DNA from: DASSFZ01 sp035292585
Lineage (GTDB): Bacteria; Chloroflexota; Anaerolineae; Fen-1058
Length of the DNA stretch: 64,000 nucleotides
Reading direction: 5' to 3'
Assembly (NCBI GenBank): GCA_035292585.1
Contig: DATDPU010000138.1
Location: forward strand, 1 to 64,000
Below the pieces are notes generated by a model. That model ran no database searches, was not told the DNA's origin, and was given only the letters and a program-made list of their open reading frames with translations. Each line of letters begins with the position of its first letter. The stretch's first letter is position 1. Shown here piece after piece: positions 56,581-64,000 of the stretch. The position numbers and the translations under genes are program-made.

Positions 56581-58542
56581 CTACACCACGATGTTCAAGC
56601 CCCGTAGCACGGCGTTTACAACGCCGCCGACGGCAAAAGCCAGCGGGAAGACGACGGCCGCCACACCTGCCGCGACGCGCCCGCCATACTCCTTGATGAT
56701 CATCATCACGTTCGCGATGCACGGGATGAAGAGCGTGATGACGATCAGGCTGACGACGATCTGAGTTGAGTCCAGCTGCCCCGACAGCGCCAGCGCGAAC
56801 AGCCCGGCCGCGCCGTAATCGCGGCGCAAGAAGCCGATGAGAAACGCGCCGGTCGCCTGCATCGGCAATCCTAATAAGCCGACGACGATCGGCGCAGCCA
56901 GTTGTTCGATCACGCCCAGCGCGCCCGTCTTATCGAGCGTGAACAAAATCAACGTGCCGAGGATGAACAGCGGCAGCACCTCTTTTAAATACCACTCCAG
57001 CCGGGCCAGCGTCTTGATCGCGATATTGCCGAGCTGGGGCCGGCGTAACGGCGGCAGTTCGAGGATAAAATCGCTGCGTTCGCCCGGCAACATGCGCGCG
57101 GCGAGGAAGCCCACGACCAGCATCGTCGCGGCGATGACGCCGACCCAGATCAGCACGCCGGTCGTACTCATCACCCCCAGCATGCCGAGAATGACGCCGA
57201 GCTGCGCAGAGCACGGCACGCCCAGCGCCAGCAGCAAGGTGACGAGGAGACGTTCCTTGCGCGTTTCGAGGATGCGCGTCGTCAGCGTCGCCATCGTATC
57301 GCAACCCAGGCCCAGCACCATCGGCAGCACCGCTTTGCCGTTCAGCCCCATCGTCTTGAAGGCGCGGTTGAGCATCACGGCCAGGCGCGGCAGGTAACCG
57401 GAATCTTCCAGGATAGCAAATGCCAGGAAGAAGGTCGTGACGATCGGCAGCACAATCGCCAGCCCGTATGACAGCGCCATGGTGATCAGGCCGTATTGCC
57501 CGACGAGCAGATCGTGGATGAGCGGCGCCGGCAGCAGCCCATCGACCAGGCGCGTCGCAAGCGGGTTGATCCACTCGCCGAACACGGTGCTTTCCATGAA
57601 ATCGACCAGGCTGCCCGCGCCGAGCTCGCCAACGAACTTATACACGGTGAAGAGGACCGCCAGCAAGATCGGCCAGCCGATGATGGGGTGGGTTGCCCAA
57701 TGCGCCAGCGTGTGCGCCCAGTCCCGACGCCGCCGGCCCGCCTGGCTCATCACGCCATCGAGTAACGCTTCGACTGCCCGCAGCCGTTGTCGGGTGATGA
57801 CGACGCTGAACGGCAAATCGTATTGGGCGGCGAGCTCGTTCTGAAGGCCGGTCAACATTCCGTTCAAGCTGAACTGCATCCCCAGCTGGGCATCGCCGCC
57901 GAGCAACCAAAGGGCCACGGCCCGCCGATATCGCAGGTCGGCGGGAAGTTGCGTTTCGACCTGCGCGATGGCCGCCTCAAGCGCAGGGTCGTAGGGCGCT
58001 GGGAGCGTTGCCGGTCGTGCGCGCGCAATCGCATCGGATAAAGCGCCTAGCCCATCACCGCGAGTGGCGACAGTCTGAACAACTTCAATCCCCAACCGCT
58101 TTGAGAGCCGTTCGAGATCGATCTGTAAACCGTTGGCCTCTGCTTCGTCGGCCATATTGAGATCGAGTACCAGCGGCAAACCCAGCTCGGCCAGTTGTAG
58201 TGTGAGCAGCAGTGCGCGGCGCAAGTTCTTAGCGTCGGCTACCTGAACCACGGCCTGAGCTTGGCGGCTCTCGTCCAGGAGCACCTGGCGCGCAACCCGT
58301 TCGTCATCGCTGCTGCCGTTTAACGTGTTAAGCCCAGGCGTGTCGATGACAGGCGTGCCATCGGGCAGCGACCCACGCGTCAGCTCGACGGTGGTGCCGG
58401 GATAATTGGCGACGGTCACGTAATGGCCGGTCAGCTTGCCGAAGATGACCGATTTGCCGACGTTGGGGTTGCCGATCAGGATAATCGGGGACGCGGTGGT
58501 GAGTAGGGGGCCGGAGTTCGTATGGCAGTCCATGTTACGCAT
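56581..58542 (-). CDS. feoB: Ferrous iron transporter FeoB
   Basis: The 653-residue protein has an N-terminal G domain with IILIGNPNVGKSVIFGKLTG (G1), VANYPGTTVEL (G2 region), VIDTPGLNTL (G3) and DLNMADE (G4), then a helical regulatory segment and about eight membrane helices with two Gate regions (LPIVTTFFLAFAILEDSGYLPRLAVMLNRAF and PMVLGLGCDTMATLTTRILETR). GTP binding gates Fe2+ uptake. The start is one of two close ATGs (58542 or 58533). First gene of the feo transcript. Confidence 0.92.
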   Translation of the reverse strand: MRNMDCHTNSGPLLTTASPIILIGNPNVGKSVIFGKLTGHYVTVANYPGTTVELTRGSLPDGTPVIDTPGLNTLNGSSDDERVARQVLLDESRQAQAVVQVADAKNLRRALLLTLQLAELGLPLVLDLNMADEAEANGLQIDLERLSKRLGIEVVQTVATRGDGLGALSDAIARARPATLPAPYDPALEAAIAQVETQLPADLRYRRAVALWLLGGDAQLGMQFSLNGMLTGLQNELAAQYDLPFSVVITRQRLRAVEALLDGVMSQAGRRRRDWAHTLAHWATHPIIGWPILLAVLFTVYKFVGELGAGSLVDFMESTVFGEWINPLATRLVDGLLPAPLIHDLLVGQYGLITMALSYGLAIVLPIVTTFFLAFAILEDSGYLPRLAVMLNRAFKTMGLNGKAVLPMVLGLGCDTMATLTTRILETRKERLLVTLLLALGVPCSAQLGVILGMLGVMSTTGVLIWVGVIAATMLVVGFLAARMLPGERSDFILELPPLRRPQLGNIAIKTLARLEWYLKEVLPLFILGTLILFTLDKTGALGVIEQLAAPIVVGLLGLPMQATGAFLIGFLRRDYGAAGLFALALSGQLDSTQIVVSLIVITLFIPCIANVMMIIKEYGGRVAAGVAAVVFPLAFAVGGVVNAVLRGLNIVV

Positions 58543-58610
58543 TCTGGCAGGTTGTGGCCGGGACAGCAAGTGACAAATGCGACGCCTTTTGTCTGATATA
58601 TCTCCATGAA

Positions 58611-58649
58611 ACAAAGAAGGCCAGCCGCGCACTAGCGCAGCTGGCCTTC
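58611..58649 (-). terminator. Terminator of the hsp20 gene
   Basis: gaaggccagc and gctggccttc with an inner gcgc/gcgc stem; on the minus strand it is followed by TTTG. It lies between hsp20 and feoB. Confidence 0.7.
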
Positions 58650-58668
58650 ATCCTGGCTCAAACGTTAT

Positions 58669-59118
58669 TTACTTGGTTTTCACCTTGATGGACTTGGGTT
58701 TGACTTCCTCGGCCTTGGGTAGGGTTAGGGTCAGAAGGCCGTTCTCAAATTCGGCCTTGGCCTTGTCGGCCACAACCTGCGTTGGCAGCGTCAAGGTGCG
58801 CTCAAACGCGCCGTAGCGCCGTTCCTGCCGCAGGTAGTTCGCGTTTTCCGACTTTTGCTCGGACTTGAACTCGCCCTGGAGCGTCAGTCTGTCACCGGTA
58901 AGGCTGATGTCGATATCCTCAGGCTTGATACCCGGCACAGCCGCTTTGACGATGACGTCGTCCTTAGTCTCCATCACGTCGACGGCCAACGTTGCCGTCT
59001 CGCCCAGCAGCGGCCAGCCTGCCGGTCGAACAAACGACTCCTCGAACAGGTGATTCATCGCGTCACGCAAGCTGACCATGTCGCGAACCGGATCCCACCG
59101 TACGATACCATTAGCCAT
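58669..59118 (-). CDS. hsp20: Small heat shock protein Hsp20
   Basis: The 149-residue chaperone has a conserved alpha-crystallin domain: LAVDVMETKDDVIVKAAVPGIKPEDIDISLTGDRLTLQGE, YGAFERTLTLP and AEFENGLLTLTLPKAEEVKPKSIKV. It starts at ATG 59118 after aggaggtg. It prevents aggregation of unfolded proteins in the cytoplasm. Monocistronic with its own terminator. I see no CIRCE element upstream. Confidence 0.92.
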   Translation of the reverse strand: MANGIVRWDPVRDMVSLRDAMNHLFEESFVRPAGWPLLGETATLAVDVMETKDDVIVKAAVPGIKPEDIDISLTGDRLTLQGEFKSEQKSENANYLRQERRYGAFERTLTLPTQVVADKAKAEFENGLLTLTLPKAEEVKPKSIKVKTK

Positions 59119-59210
59119 AGTTCACCTCCTGCTTGTTGCTTACTTTGTCGACGGCCATAGTATAAACCGGGCGTGTTAGATAAACGCTAATGGAGTATTG
59201 GAACAAAATA

Positions 59211-59249
59211 AGAAACCGGGTTTCTCCTCGATCGAGAAACCCGGTTTCT
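59211..59249. terminator. Strong terminator hairpin
   Basis: Arms 59211-59226 and 59234-59249 are exact complements (agaaaccgggtttctc). On the minus strand the hairpin is at the end of the membrane protease transcript; A/T tracts flank it. Confidence 0.8.
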
Positions 59250-59262
59250 ATCTTGCGCCTTT

Positions 59263-59952
59263 TCAACGGCGCCGGTCGCCTGCTAGGATCGAAACGTAAT
59301 AGAGCAGGGTCATCAACGTTTGCGCCAACGCAGCAATGTAGGTGAGCGCGGCCGCGTTCAACACACTGCGTGCGCCGCTTTCCTCTTCAGTGTTCGTCAC
59401 CAGGCCGTCGTTGCGCAGCATGGCTATCGCGCGGGAGGAAGCGTTCAGTTCGACGGGCAGTGTGACCAAGGCAAACAACGCTGTGCCGCCGAAGAAGAAT
59501 ACGCCCAGCCAGGCCAGCTCGGTGCTGCGGATCAGCAGGCCGATGAAAAACAGCAGCGGGCCAACCCACGAGCTGAGCTGAATCGCCGGCACGATTGCCC
59601 CGCGAAACTTGAGCGGGGCGTAAGCGACCGCATCCTGCACGGCGTGCCCCACCTCGTGGGCGACGATCGCCAGCGAGGCGACCGAGCGCGAGTTCGCCAC
59701 GCCTTGCGAGAGGCGCAGGGTCCGGGTGCGCGGATCGTAGTGGTCGGTCAACTCGCCCGGCGCCCCCTCGATAGCGACGTCTCCCAGCTGGTTCGAGCTA
59801 AGCAGGTACCGGGCCGCATCCAGGCCGCTCAGTCCGCGCGCGTTGGCAACCTTCAGCCATTTGCTGTACGCGCCGCGCACTTTCATTTGCGCGTAGAACG
59901 CCAGCAAGAGGGCTGGCAGGACGAAGACAAAATACATCGGATCGAAGAACAT
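59263..59952 (-). CDS. Membrane zinc metalloprotease (YugP family)
   Basis: The 229-residue protein has an N-terminal helix, the zinc motif AIVAHEVGHAVQDA (HEVGH) near residue 99, and three more helices (LSSWVGPLLFFIGLLI, LGVFFFGGTALFALVTLPVEL), ending VSILAGDRRR. This is the neutral zinc metallopeptidase family of B. subtilis YugP. The third zinc ligand is likely the Glu of ELNASSRAI. Target unknown. It lies alone, with a terminator hairpin downstream. Confidence 0.88.
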   Translation of the reverse strand: MFFDPMYFVFVLPALLLAFYAQMKVRGAYSKWLKVANARGLSGLDAARYLLSSNQLGDVAIEGAPGELTDHYDPRTRTLRLSQGVANSRSVASLAIVAHEVGHAVQDAVAYAPLKFRGAIVPAIQLSSWVGPLLFFIGLLIRSTELAWLGVFFFGGTALFALVTLPVELNASSRAIAMLRNDGLVTNTEEESGARSVLNAAALTYIAALAQTLMTLLYYVSILAGDRRR

Positions 59953-59993
59953 GGCGATAACCTCCTGCTGAGATCAAACCAGCGAGTGATCAG

Positions 59994-60042
59994 CGACGAA
60001 GGACGAATCCTACTTCTTGGGTCAATTCGTCCTTCGTCGGTC
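59994..60042. terminator. Hairpin downstream of dnaK
   Basis: gacgaaggacgaat and attcgtccttcgtc form a 14-bp stem with a long loop. It lies 77 bp past the dnaK stop. There is no clear T-run, so termination is uncertain. Confidence 0.5.
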
Positions 60043-60118
60043 TTGAGGGTCGAGTGTGTAACTCCGGCTCGCTCGAAAGTTGAGCAGATTATATCAGCGA
60101 TTGGCCGGGTTGGCTGCC

Positions 60119-61996
60119 TTATACCTGACGGAATTCGCCCTCGACTACGTCTTCGCCTTCCCCGTGGCCGTTGCCTGGCTGACTGGGGCCATCGGGTTGA
60201 GCCTGATACGCGCCCGGGCCGATCGCCAGCGCCGCCTGCTGCACCTCGCCGATCAGCCGGCGGATCTGGCCGGTATCGTTGCCAGCCATCGCCGCGCGCA
60301 GCTCCACAATCTTAGCCTCGACGCGCTGCCGATCGGTTTCGGATACCCGATCGCCGAGGTCGCGCAGGCTCTTTTCGGCCTGGTAGATCACGGTATCGGC
60401 TTCGTTGCGCGCCTGGACCAGCTCGGCCCGTCGCCGGTCTTCCGACGCGTTCCGCTGCGCATCCTGCACCATACGTTCGACATCGGACTTGTCGAGGTTG
60501 GTGGAAGCCGTGATGACGATCTTCTGCTCCTTACCACTGGCTTTATCTCGCGCCGATACGTTCAGAATGCCGTTGGCGTCGATGTCGAACGTCACGTCGA
60601 TCTGCGGTGCGCCACGCGGCGCGGGCGGGATGCCCTCCAGCCGGAAGCGGCCAAGTGTCATATTGTCGGCGGCCATCGGCCGCTCGCCTTGCAGCACGTG
60701 GATGTCGACCGCGGTCTGACTGTCGTCCGCCGTGCTGAACACCTCGCTCTTCTTGTAGGGCACGGTCGTGTTGCGCGGAATCAGCGGGGTCATCACCCCG
60801 CCCAACGTCTCCACACCCAGTGAGAGCGGTGTGACGTCGAGCAGCAGCATGTCCTTCACTTCGCCGGCCAGCACGCCGGCCTGGATCGCCGCACCCACGG
60901 CGACCACTTCATCGGGATTGACGCTCTTGTTCGGTTCCTTCCCGCCGGTCAGTTCGCGCACCAACTGCTGAACCATCGGCATGCGCGTCGCGCCGCCGAC
61001 CAGCACCACTTCGTCGACGGCGTTCGGCGCGAGCTTGGCATCGTTCAGCGCTTGCTCGAACGGCGTGCGCAGCCGCTTGACGAGATGCTGGCTGATCTGC
61101 TCGAACTTCGCACGAGTGAGTTTGACTTGCAAGTGCTTCGGACCGGAGGCATCGGCCGTGATAAACGGCAAGCTGATCTCGGTCTCCAGCGCGCTCGACA
61201 GCTCGATCTTCGCCTTCTCGGCGGCCTCGCGCAGACGCTGCAATGCTTGCCGATCCTGGCGCAGGTCGATGCCCTGCTCGCGCTTGAACTCGTCGGCGAC
61301 GTAATCCAGGATCACTTGATCCCAATCGTCGCCGCCCAGATGGGTATCGCCGCTGGTCGACCGGACTTCGACGACGCCTTCGCCAACGTCCAGCAGTGAT
61401 ACATCGAACGTACCGCCGCCCAGGTCGAACACCAGGATGGTCTCGTCCTTTTTCTTATCCAGGCCATAGGCCAGCGCTGCGGCCGTCGGCTCGTTGATGA
61501 TCCGCAGCACTTCCAGCCCGGCGATCTTGCCGGCGTCCTTCGTCGCCTGGCGTTGCGCGTCATTGAAGTAGGCCGGCACTGTAATCACGGCCGGGTTGAC
61601 CGGCTCGCCTAGATAAGCTTCCGTATCCCGCTTGAGCTTCTGCAAGATCATCGCCGAGATTTCCTGCGGTGTGTAGTCTTTGCCCGTCTGAGGAATGTGC
61701 ACGCGCGCATCGCCGTTCGACCCGGCCACGATTTTATACGAGACTTTTTCATGCTGGACGTCTTCATAGCGCTGGCCCATAAAGCGCTTGATGCTATAGA
61801 TCGTGTTTTCCGGGTTGATCACCGCCTGGCGTTTGGCCGTCTGGCCGACCAGTCGTTCGCCGTTCTTGGCAAACGCCACAACTGATGGGAGCAGCCGGCT
61901 GCCTTCAGCCGTTGTCACGACGACCGGCTCACCACCCTCCAGCACAGCTGCCACGGAGTTCGTGGTGCCCAAGTCGATTCCTACAATTTTCGCCAT
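60119..61996 (-). CDS. dnaK: Chaperone DnaK (Hsp70)
   Basis: The 625-residue protein starts MAKIVGIDLGTTNSVAAVLEG, with VFDLGGGTFDVSLLDV, INEPTAAALAYGLDKK, VLVGGATRMP and the substrate-domain segment DVTPLSLGVETLGGVMTPLI. The tail ends GEGEDVVEGEFRQV, the canonical acidic EEVD-like end of bacterial DnaK. It folds proteins with DnaJ and GrpE, neither of which is in this window. An AT-rich hairpin and a palindromic element lie upstream; I see no CIRCE operator. Confidence 0.95.
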   Translation of the reverse strand: MAKIVGIDLGTTNSVAAVLEGGEPVVVTTAEGSRLLPSVVAFAKNGERLVGQTAKRQAVINPENTIYSIKRFMGQRYEDVQHEKVSYKIVAGSNGDARVHIPQTGKDYTPQEISAMILQKLKRDTEAYLGEPVNPAVITVPAYFNDAQRQATKDAGKIAGLEVLRIINEPTAAALAYGLDKKKDETILVFDLGGGTFDVSLLDVGEGVVEVRSTSGDTHLGGDDWDQVILDYVADEFKREQGIDLRQDRQALQRLREAAEKAKIELSSALETEISLPFITADASGPKHLQVKLTRAKFEQISQHLVKRLRTPFEQALNDAKLAPNAVDEVVLVGGATRMPMVQQLVRELTGGKEPNKSVNPDEVVAVGAAIQAGVLAGEVKDMLLLDVTPLSLGVETLGGVMTPLIPRNTTVPYKKSEVFSTADDSQTAVDIHVLQGERPMAADNMTLGRFRLEGIPPAPRGAPQIDVTFDIDANGILNVSARDKASGKEQKIVITASTNLDKSDVERMVQDAQRNASEDRRRAELVQARNEADTVIYQAEKSLRDLGDRVSETDRQRVEAKIVELRAAMAGNDTGQIRRLIGEVQQAALAIGPGAYQAQPDGPSQPGNGHGEGEDVVEGEFRQV

Positions 61997-62031
61997 CTCC
62001 TTATCCCCTTTCGCTCAATAAACCTCTGGAC

Positions 62032-62074
62032 AAAATACAGGCAGCCTTCGCGTTTTGAAGGCTGCCTGTATTTT
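62032..62074. terminator. Bidirectional-type terminator upstream of dnaK
   Basis: aaaatacaggcagccttc (62032-62049), 7-base loop and exact complement (62057-62074) with terminal A4/T4 tracts. It probably ends the transcript of the AP2-domain gene before the dnaK promoter. Confidence 0.8.
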
Positions 62075-62125
62075 AGTGACCTGGCGTTAGATCGTTATTA
62101 GACTTGTATTAGAGCCATATTAGGC

Positions 62126-62239
62126 TTTATCGGAAATAGGAGCATAGCCCCCTGCTTGCGCCCCCTTGTGGGGTTGTGGGCGTCGAAATCGTGCGAGAAC
62201 GCGCACGAGGCGCTATGCTACGCTGTTATTTCCGATAGA
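62126..62239. repeat. Palindromic element, ttatcggaaata ends
   Basis: Outer inverted repeat tttatcggaaata/tatttccgataga; inner core agcatagccccctgcttgcg...gaggcgctatgctac, the same core as MITE-1 but with different ends. It lies between the AP2-domain gene and the terminator upstream of dnaK. Confidence 0.75.
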
Positions 62240-62244
62240 GTCTA

Positions 62245-62808
62245 TTATACTGCGCGGTCATAGGCTGCGTTTTTGCTGCGCCCAGCCCGCGTCCGCGCGC
62301 CCGTTGGGGCATTCGTTGTTTTTCCATTCTTCTTTCGGCGTTGCGTTTTGAGGGGCGGGAGTTCGGCGCCATACATTTCTCGTTCCTTCTCCTTTCGAAA
62401 CGCGCACGCCCGCCGAAAGGCTTCTTCTTTTCCGTATTTTCTAATGGAAAAGGTCGTGCGGTGCAGCAGCCCGGAGGCGGGACGCCACGTCACTTCATAC
62501 ACGGGACTGACCTTGCGGCCATCGCGCGTCCTGGCTTTGGTCGTGCGCCGCACTCCGATGACGCCGGTACGATTGCGCGGACTGGCCGCCACCACACTGC
62601 GCTCGGTACGGGGTTTGCCTAGCGCGCGTTCCGTGTCATCGCGCCAGGCTAGTGCGGCTTTCAAGGCTAGCCGTTTGCCGCGATGGCTGGCATCGCTGAA
62701 GAAGTGCGAGTGGATTTTCCCCTTGAACGCGACGCGGACATACCAGCCGTGCGTGTTCTTCTGGGAATGGTCCATGCGTGAGATGCTTTTGTGTTTCCGA
62801 GTAGTCAT
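62245..62808 (-). CDS. AP2-like domain protein (two repeats)
   Basis: The 187-residue protein starts at ATG 62806-62808 after aggagg. It has two AP2/integrase-type DNA-binding-like repeats: WYVRVAFKGKIHSHFF...RGKRLALKAALAWRDD near residue 22 and GVIGVRRTTKAR...YEVTWRPASGLLHRTTFSIRKYGKEEAFRRACAFRKEKE near 83, plus a very basic tail. Such bacterial AP2 proteins are often linked to homing endonucleases or phage-like DNA. A nuclease domain is not seen here. Likely a DNA-binding protein. Confidence 0.7.
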   Translation of the reverse strand: MTTRKHKSISRMDHSQKNTHGWYVRVAFKGKIHSHFFSDASHRGKRLALKAALAWRDDTERALGKPRTERSVVAASPRNRTGVIGVRRTTKARTRDGRKVSPVYEVTWRPASGLLHRTTFSIRKYGKEEAFRRACAFRKEKEREMYGAELPPLKTQRRKKNGKTTNAPTGARTRAGRSKNAAYDRAV

Positions 62809-62925
62809 GACGCTCCTCCTGTTAGATGATATTACCGACCGCCTGAAGCGGGCCAACGGCAGGCGCATCAGCCGACGCCGTTTTGCGCCACGAACCTTTG
62901 CCGCCAAACGATAACAGCCCTCGCG

Positions 62926-63873
62926 TTACATTGTTAGCCGGACTGGATTGCCGGCGAGTATACTCCACCCAGAGTTGCAACACAAGCGCCAGACCCTAAT
63001 GTCCTGAATGATTCGCTCGTAGCGATAATACGCCAATGCGCTGGGGTCGAGCTGTGTTTGACCATAACCCCGGTAGAATAGGGTCTCTTCTTCTTGTGCG
63101 GTATGCCCGGCAAACCCCTGACCACCGCCGATGAACATCAAATCGCGCTCTTTGGGCGCCAGCATGGGATTATCCCAATCGACAATGTAGAGCGCGTCGT
63201 TAGCATCAATCAGGATGTTGCCGGCGTGAACATCAGAATGACACAAAACGAATTCCGGAGAGCGCGCCTGAAACGCCTGAGCGAGCCGTTCCGCGCGCCC
63301 GGCAAGATTGAGAATCTCGTCGCGTCTGGCCTTCAAGAACATAGCCAGCTTGACTGCAAGGGGATCATCTAAAGCGTCATCCTCCACATTCTCCAGGAAC
63401 GTTTTTACGCTTTCGCGCCATTGTGGAGAATACGCCTCTTGCGGTAGGCCTCTCGCGAGCATGGGCGGCACGACCGCCGTGTGAATGCGTTTGAGGGCAG
63501 CGCCAAAATCGCGCCAGTGACGCTCCGACAAGTCAACCTCATAACCATTGCGACCTTCAACAAAAGGGTAAAGCATCAACCTGAAGGCGTCCAGGCTTGC
63601 CCAGAGTTGCCCTGTCAGGGTCGCCCGCGGAGCGATGATTTGCATGATGCCCTGGTCGCTGAGGCATTTGGGTAACGTCACGGATGTTTCGTCAAAGATG
63701 CCTCGTCTCAACTTGACAAAGTACGGCTTGTCATCGTCTGCGACGGCGCGATAGACAGCCGTATTCCGATCGGCTCCGAGAGGAAGAAAGGCAAGGTGGA
63801 CGACCCGCAATCCATATTCCTGCTGTAGACCCGCGATAATTCTTTCGTCTGGGAGATCAGGTTTTTCAAGCAC
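62926..63873 (-). CDS. Aminoglycoside phosphotransferase-family kinase
   Basis: From GTG 63873 the product is 315 residues (a TTG at 63903 is also in frame). It has the kinase-like core: YFVKLRRG (Lys), LCHSDVHAGNILIDAND (HxDxxxxN catalytic loop) and YIVDWDNPMLAPKERDLMFIG (Mg-binding Asp). This is the APH/choline kinase family, close in style to spectinomycin phosphotransferases. The acceptor could be an antibiotic or a metabolite. Its start overlaps the tail of a truncated methyltransferase reading frame. Confidence 0.82.
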   Translation of the reverse strand: MLEKPDLPDERIIAGLQQEYGLRVVHLAFLPLGADRNTAVYRAVADDDKPYFVKLRRGIFDETSVTLPKCLSDQGIMQIIAPRATLTGQLWASLDAFRLMLYPFVEGRNGYEVDLSERHWRDFGAALKRIHTAVVPPMLARGLPQEAYSPQWRESVKTFLENVEDDALDDPLAVKLAMFLKARRDEILNLAGRAERLAQAFQARSPEFVLCHSDVHAGNILIDANDALYIVDWDNPMLAPKERDLMFIGGGQGFAGHTAQEEETLFYRGYGQTQLDPSALAYYRYERIIQDIRVWRLCCNSGWSILAGNPVRLTM

Positions 63874-64000
63874 GGGTAGGCGCCTTGTCTGCGAAACGAT
63901 CAAGGAGTTGCCGGTCGAAGGGTTTGTGCTGAAGTTCGTGGAAGAACTTCTGGGCGTACTCCTCGGCGACTTGATCGTAGCCTACACGCTTGGCTCTGGG
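63866..64000 (-). CDS. SAM methyltransferase N-terminus, probably truncated (enters at window edge)
   Basis: The minus-strand frame reads VGYDQVAEEYAQKFFHELQH and DRQLLDRFADKAPTRA, then TGA (63866-63868). The YD.VA..YA and KP.DR.LLDRFA patterns are the N-terminal helices that precede motif I (VLDLGCGPG) in class I methyltransferases, but the frame stops before motif I. The start is outside the window. This appears to be a remnant or a C-terminally cut gene fused to the APH reading region. Confidence 0.55.
   Translation of the reverse strand, partial: PRAKRVGYDQVAEEYAQKFFHELQHKPFDRQLLDRFADKAPTRA

Noticed and set aside
61997..62244. CIRCE (HrcA) operator upstream of dnaK
   Set aside because: No ttagcactc inverted repeat was found there or upstream of hsp20.

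Overview
The window reads as a GC-rich chromosome segment of a Chloroflexota-type bacterium (Anaerolineae or a relative). This is inferred from the gene repertoire (paired branched-chain amino acid ABC operons, B12-type radical SAM proteins, GT-C/Wzy envelope genes, DUF503, DUF2752, DUF5678 and AP2 proteins), frequent GTG starts, ATGA-type overlaps, and a heavy load of short palindromic and heptanucleotide repeats. No rRNA or other phylogenetic marker is present to settle the taxon.

Layout. 1-2.6 kb: the tail of an IS5-like transposase with its right end, a MITE that cuts a lipoprotein gene, a YbdK-type carboxylate-amine ligase and two tiny overlapping genes (zinc ribbon, membrane anchor). 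2.8-14.2 kb: a same-strand cluster of a nucleotidyltransferase-like protein, a SPASM radical SAM protein, four B12-binding-type radical SAM proteins forming two paralogous pairs, and three SAM methyltransferases, interrupted only by a DUF5678/retropepsin pair on the other strand. 14.2-26.7 kb: five polytopic GT-C-like membrane proteins, a GT4 glycosyltransferase and an O-antigen ligase/polymerase. 26.7-30.9 kb (minus strand): a second GT4 enzyme, a second O-antigen ligase with a large Ig-like extracytoplasmic insert, and a Wzx-type flippase. 31-33.4 kb: nested MITEs, a cellulose/mannan-synthase-like GT2 and a tRNA-Arg(CCG) lying antisense to the end of the GT2 gene. 33.5-42 kb: lipoate-protein ligase, small membrane proteins (DUF503, DUF2752, TM2), a glycosidase-like protein, a solute-binding protein, an RsmF-like rRNA methyltransferase and bifunctional FtcD. 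42.1-54.1 kb (minus strand): two complete liv operons, one with a LivM-LivG fusion. 54.6-58.5 kb: feoB, zinc ribbon, feoA, fmdE-like and CBS-ACT genes. 58.7-64 kb: hsp20, membrane zinc protease, dnaK, an AP2-domain protein, an APH-family kinase and a methyltransferase fragment.

How the genes may work together. The 2.8-33 kb stretch looks like one large envelope-glycan or glycolipid island: radical SAM proteins and methyltransferases would build or decorate an unusual lipid or sugar; GT-C, GT4 and GT2 enzymes would elongate it; the flippase and two Wzy-like proteins would export and join it. The liv operons import branched-chain or related amino acids, and the feo block imports ferrous iron.

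The most unusual signal is the repeat biology. (i) At least nine loci carry tandem repeats of exactly 7 bp, of several unrelated sequences. (ii) Palindromes or heptad arrays sit in frame inside at least eight coding sequences, in the manner of Rickettsia palindromic elements, and several of these families also occur between genes. (iii) Two MITE families use CTAG-like targets, one sharing its end with the IS5-like element at the left edge, and they are nested at 31 kb. (iv) One hairpin core is housed inside several different outer inverted repeats.
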